In this document: positions 45,529 to 57,030 of the stretch, in pieces
Numbering within the stretch: position 1 is the stretch's first letter
How the letters are laid out: every line of letters starts with the position of its first letter
DNA from: Rhizophagus clarus
Lineage: Eukaryota; Glomeromycota; Glomeromycetes; Glomerales; Glomeraceae
Assembly: GCA_015698045.1 (NCBI GenBank)
Contig: BLAL01000053.1
Coordinates: 126,501-190,500, forward strand
Direction: 5' to 3'
DNA length: 64,000 nucleotides
Translations under genes and position numbers: made by a program
The notes under the pieces: generated by a model
Databases searched by the model: none
The model's input: only the letters and a program-made list of their open reading frames with translations
Told to the model about the DNA's origin: nothing

Positions 45529-45705
45529 TGAAGTAACTTCAGCTTCCTGTTGGGAATTTAAAGTAGTCGAATGAGAAGTAACTTCAGACTCTCGCGAAGT
45601 ATTTGAGATAGTAGATTGGAAGGTAACCACGGATTCTTGCGCAGTATTTGAGGTGAGGTAATCTCAGACTCTCATGTGGCATTTAAGGTGGTAAATTGGA
45701 AAACA
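45529..45705 (-). repeat. Ser/Thr-rich coding-like tandem repeat, about 44-45 bp units
   Basis: About four diverged units. On the minus strand one frame reads ESEVTSHSTTLNSQQEAEVT, a Ser/Thr-rich 15-residue repeat. It lies directly upstream of the otubain relic in the same orientation and may be the low-complexity N-terminus of that protein. Confidence 0.5.
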
Positions 45706-45806
45706 ATTCTTTCTTTCATTGCAGCGTTAGCAATTTTTGCGTTGATATTGGTTGCCTTGTCAAATTTGGGAGATTTTAAGATCGTTAAATGTTAATTCGG
45801 TACAAA

Positions 45807-46306
45807 ATTATTAAAATTTTCTTCCATCCGATTTTTCTTATTTTCAATCAAAAAAGATTGTAAAAAATCAATTAACTCCTCGAGATTAAATTCGCTAGCA
45901 GCTTTCAGAATTTTAATAATATCTAAATTATCATATTCCTCCAAAGAAAGATTCCCTCCATAAATATACTTATAAAAATAAAGTTTGTTCGTAAAGAAAA
46001 AAAAAAGGATTATCTATCATATATATATATATATATATTAAAGTTATTCTTACCTTAAAATGATTTGAAAGTTTCCGATAAAATATTTGGTAATTTAATT
46101 TGTACCAAAGTTCCATTATTTTTCTTATTATTGGTTGATAAAATTTTTTAAAAATAAGGGGAACGACAATTTAAGATGACCATATGAGAACGAAAAGTTT
46201 TTACTTGAGAGTCATTTCCAACTTCAATTATAATATCATGATATTTATCATCATTCAAATTTTCAAGTAAATTTTGTGATAATTTGAATAAAAAATTATT
46301 ATTCAT
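45807..46306 (-). pseudogene. BTB-BACK relic
   Basis: Starts at 46306 (MNNNFLFKLSQNLLENLND) and follows the BTB pattern (HDIIIEVGND, MVILNCRSPYF), but a TAA replaces the YLRR codons, and the end of exon 1 is frameshifted (ILSETFKSF). An intron with a long AT dinucleotide run (about 46019-46040) separates it from a second exon beginning YIYGGNLSLEEYD, which stops after EENFNNFVPN, well before the end of BACK. The next sequence on this strand is the Ser/Thr repeat and the otubain relic. Confidence 0.8.
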
Positions 46307-48159
46307 TATAGAATTGTAGTTATTCTATTTTTAAAATAACGATTTTATAAAAATGAATAATTAATTAATACTAAATGAATAACGGAACGCGTTTTTATAA
46401 AAGGTAAAATATTAAATTGTCATTAAGCAACAAAAAAATGTTATGAAATAAAAAACATAATCACTTTTTACGCTATTATTGTTTATTTGGGTGGATTTAA
46501 ATCTTGCACCTCTATATAATGCTTAAATTTAATCACCAGGATTAAATCTTGCAGGTATATATATATGTAGATATATATTAATAAATATTTATGATAAACT
46601 GAATTTTACTGTATAAAAATTTATATTATGCAACCTTTTTTTTTTGCCAAAATAATGTATTGAAGTATTTAAAATAATGTATTTTTTATAAAAAAATATT
46701 TCCATGAAGTTCTGGAATCATAACATTTTACCAAAATTTACATACTGAGCGAGACGCATTTATCCAATTATTTATTATAAACTGCCGTAAATAAACAAAA
46801 AAAAAATTAACAAGAGTAGTAATAAAAAAAAATAAAAAAATACATGCAAACAGCAGTTACAGATTTCTTTACCCATGATAAATGTGTTGGATTTCAGCTT
46901 AAAAAGCTAACTTAGTTAAAGTAAGAAAACAAGAAAAATAATATAGAAATTTAAATTAAAGATAAAAACTATTAAATTCAATGTAAATAAATATACAGTA
47001 TATTAATCTAATTGATCTCGATGAATTCAAAATTTATAAAGAGTATGGTAAAGTTCCTGTTAATTTAACGATTTTAATTATAAAGGATAAATTATTCCTT
47101 TGTATAAAGAAAATTTTTTTAATGATGGAATTAATGGACGTCTTATATAAAAAAAAAAAGATGATACATATTGTATTTAAATAAAATTTTGAAATTTACC
47201 TCAACAATTCTTTTTCATCTTGTTATTTGATTATTTAAACTGAATTCTTCTTCATTTTTATTGGACTTTTTGAGATTTATTTCTAGTTCTTTATATTTGT
47301 TCGTTATCAGAAGTTGGATGATCTTCAGTCTTGTTTTTGACCCGGCTCTGTCGTCATTGTCGTCTCTCGTAATGGTCTGTTTTTGATTATTTATCTTTGA
47401 CGCAAAAATATCGATCTTGATGGATTTGACTATATGTCACTGCATAAAACATCTCTCCCCCTTTTGTAGTCTTATTGTAAAAAATTTATTTATACAGGGG
47501 TGTGATGTTTTATGCAGTGCTAAATCATGTAAACATATCAAGAACAATAATTTTGCATCTTTGACTGTAATATTTTTCACCATCACTTGAAGAACTTGAA
47601 TACGTGTCATGAGTTCTTTTTTCATGTGTAAATGTCTTATTTTTTTTCAGGCACCTTGAATTAATGAGGGAATTCTTGCATTCAGACCCAGAGATTACCA
47701 ACAGCTTTGGACTTTGAAATGAAATGAAATGTTCTGCTAGTGAAACTCAACTAAAGTTATAGAATCAAATATATATATTATATATTGGATTATTGACAAC
47801 GGATAATCCAGAAGCCATTTCTAAGAGTGGACCTTTAAGACAGTTTAAATTGCATAATTCAGTCTGTAGTGTTCCTAAAGAATTCAAGATGTCAATTTAT
47901 CAGTAAATTCGGAAAAATACTTCGTTATAAGGAAAATTTTAATGCTATTTTGTTTTCAATAATTATTTAAATTGAAGTATCTACTGATAATTATTCAGTT
48001 TTTATTTAATGTTCTGTAATAATTTATTATTGATTCTAAAAGAAATCTGGAGACGATTCAGTTGAAGACATTATGTCAATTATACAATAATAAAGGTAGA
48101 CTTTTGCATAATTTTCTAATAGAAATTGATAAAGCAGCATTTTTTAATTATATTTTCAA
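46307..48159. other. Intergenic spacer with a small inverted-repeat element
   Basis: Mostly AT-rich. The minus strand at about 47215-47430 has a 70-codon open frame of less AT-rich codons (KTRLKIIQLLITNKYKELEI) without an ATG; it could be a relic but has no recognised family. The MITE at 47438-47519 is listed separately. Confidence 0.4.
47438..47519. mobile_element. 82-bp MITE with CACTGCATAA termini
   Basis: CACTGCATAAAACATC at 47438-47453 is the exact inverse of 47504-47519. It shares the CACTGCATAA terminus with the 219-bp element at 25412-25630, so both are probably derivatives of one family. The interior is 50 bp. Confidence 0.65.
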
Positions 48160-48809
48160 CCCTATAAAAAATAAGTGTCCGGATAATGTCCAGAAAATGT
48201 CCGGAAAAGTTGTCTAAATAATTGTCCGGAAATTCTGGACACTGTGTGTCCGGAAACTGTTCCGAAAACACTGCATTTCCGGGATATCAGGAATTTGTCC
48301 TGAAATTGTCCAGAAATGTATTTTCGTAAAATTTTGCCACAAAAGATGATCAATGGATAGATGATCATCATTATTCCTTAACCCAAAATTTTTATATCAT
48401 AGATATATAGTATTTTTGCCTGCTCTGCAATTTTAATTAGTACGACAGAAAAGATTTTGAATGTCAGTTTTGTGATTTTTGCATTTTTTTACAAAATTAA
48501 TTTATCCTTTTTTGGAAATAGTATCCAGAATTTGTCCTGAACTTTTTCATGTCCGGAATTTGTCTATCTGGTTTTTTTACTATGTCCAGAATTTGTCCAG
48601 GTTTAACTGTCCAGAATTTGTCCAAAATTTTATACCGAACAAATACTGGACGAATTCTGGACAAAGTTAGGACATGTCAAAATTTTAAGTATCAGAAGTG
48701 TGTCAGACATGTACCAAAAAAGTGGACATTTTCCGGACACATCAGATTTATTCTGGACATTTTCCAGACATTTTTGATAACATTTTCCGGACATTTATTT
48801 TTTATAGGG
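48160..48809. mobile_element. 650-bp element built of TGTCCGGA/TGTCCAGA words
   Basis: The ends CCCTATAAAAAATAAGTGTC and (inverted) CCCTATAAAAAATAAATGTC match over about 22 bases with one difference. CAA flanks both ends, a possible 3-bp target duplication. About twenty copies of TGTCCGGAA, TGTCCAGAA or their complements fill the subterminal regions, in direct orientation near the left and both orientations further right. Subterminal motif arrays plus a 3-bp duplication recall CACTA- or Harbinger-like elements, but no transposase is present. Confidence 0.7.
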
Positions 48810-49854
48810 CAATTATTTTAAAAGTCAAAATTTTTACGTAAGCGTTGTAGTGCAGAATCAAACCATGATTAAATGCAATATTCTAGGAGAACATGTACAT
48901 TTAATTAATGGACATATCAAAGCAACTTACATCTCTATTCTCTAATCTATAAAATTTTTCCAATCCAACGAGTATGTAAGTGTTGTAGGTTAGAATCAAA
49001 CCATAATTAAATGCTTAATTTTATAATTCATTTGCATTTTTTTTGAAAATGTGTGGCTAAACTAAAGTATTTAAAAGAAGATTATTTAAAATTGAAAAAT
49101 ATGGTAAATCAGTAATTTTTTTTTTGTTTGATTTGAAGTTTAACTAATATTTAATTACTTTGTAAATTTAATTAGATTCAAATAATGGTAAGTTATATAG
49201 AGTATGTCATCATTCATCAAGGAATTTTTGGATTTATTTCAATCCTAATCGCGAACAGATTAGTCAAACAATTTAAAATAAAATTTGTATATTTTTAAAT
49301 TACAGGTTTAAAAAAATTTATCCGGAACACAAATTATCTGTAAACAAATAATCAACACAAATGAATGTATTATATAAATATTAGTAAAATGTAACCAAAC
49401 TAAATATTGTACCTTTTTATTTATTCATTTATTTGTTTCTTGTTTATTTATGAGAATCATGATTCAATTGATTCATGAATAGAAAGTTTTAAAAAATGTA
49501 ACATTAGAAAATAGTAAAATAATTTAAACAATGAGAAAATCAAAACCATGAAGCTCGCTTTGAACCTTCTCATTAATTAGTATTTAAAATAATTTCGTTT
49601 AGGATTTTTTTCTTTATAAAATATGTATATATTTATTATATTTATTTAAAATTAACTATTGGTTTAACTACTTTTACATATACTGTACTAAAAGAATTAA
49701 TATTATTATTTCAAGAACATTTGTTAAAATATTTTATTACTCATAAGTTGTCATCAGTTGTAGACAAACGTTCTATTATGGCGTTCCATAATTTATAGTA
49801 TACTGTACTTTGTATTTGATCCTCTATGTAGTTAAATCTTCCATAATCCAATTT
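48810..49854. other. Spacer with a two-copy repeat
   Basis: GTTGTAG...AGAATCAAACCAT followed by ATTAAATGC occurs at about 48843-48877 and 48976-49010, an imperfect direct repeat 133 bp apart. The rest is AT-rich with no gene. Confidence 0.5.
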
Positions 49855-50025
49855 GATCTTTGTGTGTACTGTGTACTAGGTTTGATCAACTCTTCTCCAT
49901 TAATCAACATTGATCTTTGTGTGTACTGTGGACTAGGTTTGATCAACTCTTCTTCATTAATCAACATTGATCTTTGTGTGTACTGTGGACTAGGTTTGAT
50001 CAACTCTCCTTCATTAATCTCTATT
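49855..50025 (-). repeat. 57-bp (19-codon) tandem repeat, three copies
   Basis: Units at 49855-49911, 49912-49968 and 49969-50025 differ at only a few positions. On the minus strand they translate in one open frame to a repeat with core INEEELIKPSPQYTQRSML. The length is an exact multiple of three, and the frame continues upstream as GRCTYTPADYEKTTRS until about 50100. This frame is shifted relative to the BTB-BACK gene that ends here, so it may be that gene's former C-terminal tail. Confidence 0.75.
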
Positions 50026-51093
50026 GGTATTCGTGTAGACCGTGTAGTTTTTTCATAATCTGCAGGTGTGTATGTACATCTTCCATCATTACTGAAGTTC
50101 TTCTTTCATATTTATCCTCAGAATTTTTACTATGTTTTTTAGTCATACGAGGCTTTGATTTATTACTTAGCTTACTATTAGGATGTAAGTTTAAAAATGA
50201 TGTTAATAAATCCATATATAATTCCTTTGGTAAAACTTTTTTGTAAGGCAATACTCTATCAGAAAATTCTTTGGAAGTTAAATTATAGAATCTTACAAAA
50301 GGAATACACCGTTGTAAAGTATTCTTTAAAGAATTAAAATCATCTTTTGAATAAGTAGAATGATCTGAAGAAATCCCAGGATTTTGAGAAAGACCCCATT
50401 TAAGAACATGCTCCCATATTTGAACTTCTTCCATTTGAAGATTATCACTTTGAATAATAGAAATTAAGAGATTTTCTGAAATTGTAGAGAAATCTAATGA
50501 TTCAAATACTTTATCTGGATCTTCAGAAATTAAATTAGTACAATATTTTTGTAGTTCCAAGAACGAATTATTTTCAAAACTTGTTTGATATATCAAATTA
50601 AAATTTTGTTCCATCCAGTTCGTTTTGTTTCTAATCAAATAAGATTGTAAATGAGTGACCAATTCGTGAAGACTTAATTCACTGGCGGTAACCAAGATTT
50701 TAACAATATCTAAAGTATCATATTCTTCTAATGATAATTTCCCTCCATAAATATACCTAAAATGAAAAAAGTGTCTTAATGATAAAGCATATAATTATTA
50801 TTTATCTATTTTATATATATATATTTTTTTCCTTACTTTAAAATTATTTGAAAAATTTCCGGTGAAATATTTGGTAATTTAATTTGTACCAAAGTTCCAT
50901 CATTCTTCTTTTTATTAATTGACAAGATTCTACGTAAATAAGTAGAACGATAATTTAAAATTACCATGTGAGCACGGAAAATTTTTACGTGAGGGTCATT
51001 ACCAACTTCAATAGTAATATCACAATATTCGTCATCATTTAAAATTTCAAGTAAATTTTGTGATAAAGTTGATAAAAGTTTGTCACCACTCAT
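50021..51093 (-). CDS. BTB-BACK protein lacking TLDc
   Basis: Exons 50837-51093 and 50021-50756 with an 80-bp phase-2 intron (GTAAGG...TTTTAG); the product is 330 residues. The BTB domain (YCDITIEVGNDPHVKIF, ILNYRSTYLRRIL) and the BACK domain (WEHVLKWGLSQN, RCIPFVRFYNLTSKEF) are complete. After NLHPNSK the protein continues into a basic, low-complexity tail (KSKPRMTKKHSKNSEDKYERR) and has no TLDc domain, unlike its sister at 17923-19376. The tail then stops while another frame stays open through the 57-bp repeats, so a small indel near 50075-50100 may have shortened the protein. BTB-BACK proteins typically act as Cullin-3 adaptors. The start at 51093 matches the family. Confidence 0.85.
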
Positions 51094-51406
51094 TTTTATC
51101 GTGAAAATTTATATGAAATTTATAAACGAAAGAATTAAAAGAATTAAAAAATTAATTTAATCCTCATTTAATTACAGTAACTTAATATATATGATTTGGT
51201 AACGCCCTTTTACCTTTTTTATTGATCTTCAAGTACACAATACAAAATTGGTTACAAACTCAGTATTTGCCGGGAAGAGTCGTACAATTCGGATAATCCC
51301 ACTGAAATTTCGGATACGGGTTAACATCCGGATTACAGCCATCCGAATTCAATCCGAGACAATTAATTAAAAAATTTTTTCCCTGAATCGTAAAAATCCA
51401 GTTATA
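51094..51406. other. Spacer with dispersed repeat, copy 2
   Basis: Between the intact BTB-BACK gene (minus) and a BTB relic (plus), which are arranged head-to-head. 51281-51357 is an inverted copy of the repeat at 42895-42990 (here reading CACTGAAATTTCGGATACGG on the plus strand). The remainder is the AT-rich promoter region of the minus-strand gene. Confidence 0.6.
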
Positions 51407-52781
51407 ATGGTTGATAATAAATTTTTACCAGAATTATCTAAAAATAATACTTTAAATTTTAGATGAAAACCAATATTATGATATTATTATTGAAATAATA
51501 ATTTAAAAGTTTCGAACTCATCAGCTCATTTTAAATTATCATTCTCCTTATTTTTCGTGAAATTTTTGGTAAAAAGAAAATAATGAATTCTTGACACATA
51601 TTAAATTACCTAATATTTCTCCTGAAATTTTTCAAATAATTTTAAGGTATTAAAGTCGGATTTATAAAATATATAAAGTGATTAATAAAAATTTTCACAC
51701 AATTGTATTTTTGATTTTAAGTATATTTACGGAAGAAAACCTTCTTTGGAATGTAATAATTCAGAAGATATTATTAAAATGTTGATTGCCACCAATGAAC
51801 TTAAACTTCGAGCATTAGTCAATCACTTACAATCTTTATTGATTGAAAATAACGCAAACTGGTTAAAACAAAAATTTTAATCTCGTATATAAAACAAGTT
51901 TTGAAAGTGATTCTTTTTGGAACTTCAAAAATATTGTAACGATCTAATGTCTAAAGAGCCGGATAAGATATTTAATTTGTTAGGCTTCCCTACGATCCCA
52001 GAAAATGTTTTGATCTCATTAATTCAAAGTGATAATCTTCGGATGAAAGAAATTCAAATTTAAGAACATGTAAATGGGGAATTGCTCAAAATCCTGAACT
52101 TTCTTCTGATGTTACGAAGTTTTTAAAAGATCATTTTAGAAAGTTAAAGAATACGTTACAACATTGTATCCCTTTTATTAGATTTTATAATTTAACTTCT
52201 AAAGAATTTTCGGGTAAAGTATTATCTTACAAGAAATTTTACAGGAGGAATTATACAGTATATGGAATTATTAGAAACTTTTTTAAACTTACACCCTTAT
52301 AGCAAACCAAGTGGTAAATCAAAACCTCGTACAGAAATAATTGATTCAAACATTACTTTAAATCAACATGTTGAGTTAATCAAAATGGGTTGATAAATTA
52401 GATATTAAGGTAATACAGCTTGAAATCTGTGATAATCAACATCATACTGTAACAATTGCTAAAGTAAAAGGCAGTAACATAATTATTGGAGGATATAATC
52501 CAATTGAATGGAATTCTGTTGATGGTTATAGCAGCACTAAAGATAGTTATATTTTCTCCTTTGAAAGTAGTAGTAATATTTGAAAATTATACTTTAAGTA
52601 GTGTAGCAAGCAAATGAAAATAATGCTATATGGAATGTCGTGATTACGGTCTATATTTTGGTAGCTATGACCTTGCTTTGTTTGGAAATAGTTATAATTA
52701 TCGTAGAAAAAGAAATTATGTAAGACTAATTATAGATATTTTCTTTAGAAGAATGTGAAATATTTCAAATTAAAAGAATAG
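51407..52781 (+). pseudogene. Full-length BTB-BACK-TLDc relic
   Basis: Begins MVDNKFLPELSKNNTLNF at 51407, then BTB pieces, an intron position before YIYGRKPSLE (51724), BACK pieces (NELKLRALVNHLQSLLIENN, FIRFYNLTSKEFSG near 52170-52210) and TLDc pieces (TVTIAKVKGSNIIIGGYNPI, SVDGYSSTKDSYIFSFE, ending EECEIFQIKR at 52781). At least six frameshifts or stops are spread along the copy, including a stop after NWLKQKF and shifts around ILGFPT, IQI and the TLDc core. Domain order and intron position equal those of the intact gene at 17923-19376. It is a long-dead member of the family. Confidence 0.85.
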
Positions 52782-54989
52782 TAATGGTTAATATTATAGA
52801 GATAATCTTGTAACCTTTTTTTTTTTTTAAGTTTTACATAATAACAAATAAAATAAATTATTTTTGTGTATTATGCTTGTATGTAATTATTAATCAGCTA
52901 GTAGGCCATAAAATTTAATTAGTTTATTATTTAATCTGGTCCGGGTTATCCAGATTCCGCAATTCTGATAATGTAAATAAGATAATATCATGGACATAAA
53001 AATATTTTATTTAACTATTAAATTACAAAAAATATATTAAAATTTTAGATGTCAGTCTTTCTAAGTAAGAGCTGAAAATTAAGTTTAAATCAATAATTTT
53101 AGATAGCTTGCCGTTTAATACTTGTGATTAGTAGAGGCGAACAAACACGTCATTGCTCTGAAATAATAGATTTTAAATAATTAATAAACAATCATCACCA
53201 CTTCAATAATTAAATTTTATGACTCAATATTTTCCATCATTTCCATCACTAATGTTCTCGCTTCCATTACTATATTATAATTTATAATTATCGTCTCATT
53301 TACTTCTACTTCAATATCGTTAGAACTAATATTACCTTCATCCAGTTGCCGATTGATCACTAATTACTGAAATAAGAAAGAAATGCCTAACTGAGACGTG
53401 TGATATAGTGTTTTGATCTGGATGAAATAATCATTCACGGGTTTGAAGCTTATTTTTATTTTAATCTGCAATATTTGGCGATATTACGGTAAAGATAGAT
53501 ATTTGATAAAAGTATACATATTAACTAGATATTAGTTTCGTGCATTGCCAATTATGACAACTTATAAAGTTTTAAAGACAAAATCGCTGATTAATACAAA
53601 TCAAGTTTTTTGTCAAACGAAAATGTGCAACAATTAATGATAGGTAAGACCCTTACGTAAAAGATTGAATTCTTCTACTATTTATTCTTTTGTGTCAATT
53701 CTCTTAAGGGTAAAAAAAATTGGGCTCATTTTATCATTACTTTAATTGTAAATGTTAGGGTGTTTCATTCCAGATTGTACGAAGATAGAATCCCATTATT
53801 TTAAAATAGACATATTGTAGCATTGAGTATTACATTTTTTCTTCAAGTAATATAATAATAAATACTTGTATTAAAGTCACATCGAAAATCGGAATGATAC
53901 TATAATTACTAATAAAATGTTTCTTTAACTATTGAGATTTAAGAGAAATTGAGATGAAATCCTTTAGTAGATTTATATTATAGTATATATATTATAAATA
54001 CTTTATAATGATGAAAAATTTATCTTAATACTATAATAGAATTACTTTAAACGTTTTTTACACTATTTAAATAGGATTATAAGAGAATTTCATATAAGGT
54101 CAAATTATAAAATATTTTAAATAAAACAAATTAAGTGAAAAACGAACAAACTAATAAAAAATATTCTCGTGGTTATTTGTCACGTACTAGAGATGATTTG
54201 TCAATCACAAAACTGACCAAGATTTTTAAGATTTAAGAAATAATAATCAGAATAAATACATTTTGGAACTGATCATTTAGTTAATTTAGTCCCAAATCTC
54301 GATCATGTTATGCGTGTTAAATCAATTTATCGATCATGAATTTTTTATGTCAACTAAATTCCTAAATGATAAAATACTAATAAAGATGAATAATAAAAGC
54401 AGAAATATTCGAAATAAATCTGTGTCACGATTATTAGGTGATTATGATTAAGGATGATTACAGGTCAAATCGTCCAGTCTTTATCCTGTTATTGTCCTAT
54501 AAGCATAGATACAATCTTGAAAACTGTAAAAAATTCATTCATAACATCTTCCTATCAAAAAGAAAACGTATACAATTCTGAATAATTAACAAATTAATCT
54601 TGAATATTACTCAGCCATCTTTAAATCTATTACCAAGAAGTTTTTCTATATCAATAAATTGTTTTATTACCATTTACTGTGTATCAATTCCCAAAATCAT
54701 CATGATTGCTATTGCTAATAATTAAATGTTAATCACTAATCGGTGATAACTTTAGCCAAGATTATAATTTCAGCCGGAATTAGAACTTATAAAGACATGT
54801 AACATGTACGGTAACAGTATAACGCCCTAACTTCAAAAAATATTGTTAATTATAACATATAAAATTACACACATCATCATGTAGCAACCTATTTATATAG
54901 TCTACTATAAAATAAATTCACATAATATTATCATATACAAAGTGAACAAAGAATTATTAATGACCTAAGAAACTTCATACAAATTAATT
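52782..54989. other. Long AT-rich spacer
   Basis: No frame with protein character, no inverted-repeat element and no tandem array of note. Short poly-T run at 52811-52828. Only generic AT-rich sequence is visible. Confidence 0.45.
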
Positions 54990-56176
54990 TTAAATAATAA
55001 ATCCTGGACATGCCTTAGCTGCTATATGTCCATTATTCGAAGCTTTTTTGTACCATAAAATACCATCATGATAGAATTTCCTACATAATATTGTGATTCT
55101 GCAAATCCATCCTCAGCTGATTTCAAGTACCATTTATGCTTTCATCACATCTTTGTTTAATTCTATCCCCTCCGAATAATAACAACCCAACTTATATTGT
55201 GCCTCCGTATCTCCACTTTCAGCTTATTTCAAATGCTTTCTTTATATTTTTGACAATACCGGTGCCATTTTCATAACACCTTCCTAAATTATATTGTCCA
55301 ATGGCATTTCCCGCACTAACCGATTTAGTGTACCATTCAAATGCTTTCTCTTTATCTTTGTCGGTTCCTATGCCATTTTCATAACAATGTCCTAAATTAT
55401 ATTGTCCATTAACACATCCCGCATTAGTACCATTTAAATGATTTATTTTCATCTTTGTCAGTTCCTACGTCATTTTAATAACAATATCCTAACCTGCTTT
55501 GTGCTAATGCATGACATCCGTTATAAGCTGATTCAAAATACCAATTGAATGCTTTCTTTTCGTCTTTTCGTGTTCCCATTCCTTCCATATAGCAAATAGC
55601 TAAATAATATCGTGCATCATTATTTCCTTCTTTAGAGGTGGTTAATAACAGGTCAAACGCTTTCTTTTTATCTTTTTGTACTCCTGGGGTTCCATTCATA
55701 TAATACATTGCTAAATTATAATGGGCTACTGAATCACCATTTGCTGCTAATGTTGGAAGTTTTAATAATTTATAATTAACTGTTAATATCTAAAATAATA
55801 TCTTTATAATAAAACAATGATAATAAATATTTTCCTATAATTATATTTCTTTTTTTTATTTGAAGTTTCATTATTAGTAGATAACAAATAAAATTCAACC
55901 GCTTTTTCCTTATCGAGATTACAACTTATACCAAGTTGATAAAAAAATCCTATAAAACTTGTGAACCATAATTTATTATTTTTATGATTTCCCATCAAAT
56001 TGAGAACTTTTTTAGGATTTTTATTATTACTTTCAAGTTCACGTTTTTATCCACTTGCTTGAAATCTTTTCAAAATCATTAAAATCGTTCGTTTTAATGA
56101 TTTTATGATAAAACTTCTTTATAATATTCTTTAAAAAATTTTCGTCATTGACAGTCTTAATATTGTATGATAACAT
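54990..56176 (-). pseudogene. Sel1-repeat protein relic
   Basis: Starts near 56176 (MLSYNIKTVNDENFLKNIIK), shifts frame by one base after SSKWIK to reach NPKKVLNLMGNHKNNKLWFT, reads KEKAVEFYLLSTNN, then IIGKYLLSLFYYKDIILDIN, and goes on to Sel1 repeats: GDSVAHYNLAMYYMNGTPG, KAFDLLLTTSKEGNNDARYY, CYMEGMGTRKDEKKAFNWYF, GQYNLGHCYENGIGTDKDKE and GQYNLGRCYENGTG. A stop follows RLGYCY, another frameshift lies around 55440, and the last repeats (55210-54990) are broken again. It belongs to the kinase-associated or free Sel1 family of this lineage, different in sequence from the fusion at 7603-10740; no kinase domain is present here. Confidence 0.8.
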
Positions 56177-57030
56177 TATGTTTATTATTTTTCGTAATTT
56201 TTTTAATTTAAGATTTTTTTTTTTTTTAAAAAAAAAAAAAAAAGCTTGGCGTCCATTGAGAAATGAGAATCTAGCTGAAATCAAAGGTGATCTTGTAATG
56301 AATGGTGATAATTTTTTTGAATCTACTATAACGATTTATTTAATAGTAATTTAATGATTAAGAAATGCAATTCTTATTTTTCTTCTTATTATTATTGCGT
56401 CAATAAATTTAGTTTAGTGGACTACTGGTAAGTTTAGAAGCATTTTTTTTAACAAATGTGCAATAATAAAAACTACTACAACTAAAAAAAAAAAAATCAA
56501 ATTGTATTCATTGAAAAATATTTAAAACTATATTTACCGCCATATTGGCCAATAGAATTTAATTTGAGAGATGTATTAATATCACTAATTTCAAGAAGAC
56601 AAAGAGTTTAAAATAATTTGAAGGATGAATTTTAAAGAGAAAGAAGATTATTTATGGGTATGATTCATATGAATAAGCTTATAAGTTTATTGCGTAATCA
56701 ATAAGTATGATTAATTAATGTTTAATTGAACGTTTACTTTATAGAAATTTTAACCAATATTATGGGTTGATAATCGTTTGTTTACGTTAAAGAAAAATAT
56801 GTACATATATCTTATTTATTAAAACACTATTAAAAAAAAATGTCCCAACAAGTTTTTTATCAAATAATAAATAATAAAAATATTCTTTTATTTTTTTTTT
56901 TTTTTGGAAGACCGAAAAAAATGTTATATTTATTAAAATATGTTCAAAATTTGGATACAAATTAACGTTAGTTCTAACAATTTAAAAAATAAAATTTAAA
57001 ATAAAATAGAATGAATGTCATCATAAGATT
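56177..57030. other. Intergenic spacer
   Basis: T- and A-tracts at 56215-56242 and near 56890-56905, plus the 3' flank of the first NmrA-like gene. A short plus-strand frame over the A-tract (56148-56354) is a homopolymer artefact. No gene. Confidence 0.5.

Noticed and set aside
47215..47430. A 70-codon minus-strand open frame (KTRLKIIQLLITNKYKELEI)
   Set aside because: Less AT-rich than the surroundings but without an ATG, splice signals or a recognised family; too weak to call.
50833..51093. Treating the BTB exon at 51093 and the BACK part at 50695 as two separate genes
   Set aside because: A consensus 80-bp intron in the same phase as the intact sister gene joins them into one protein.
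56148..56354. Plus-strand open frame with a Phe/Lys run
   Set aside because: Created by a T/A tract at the start of the Sel1 relic.
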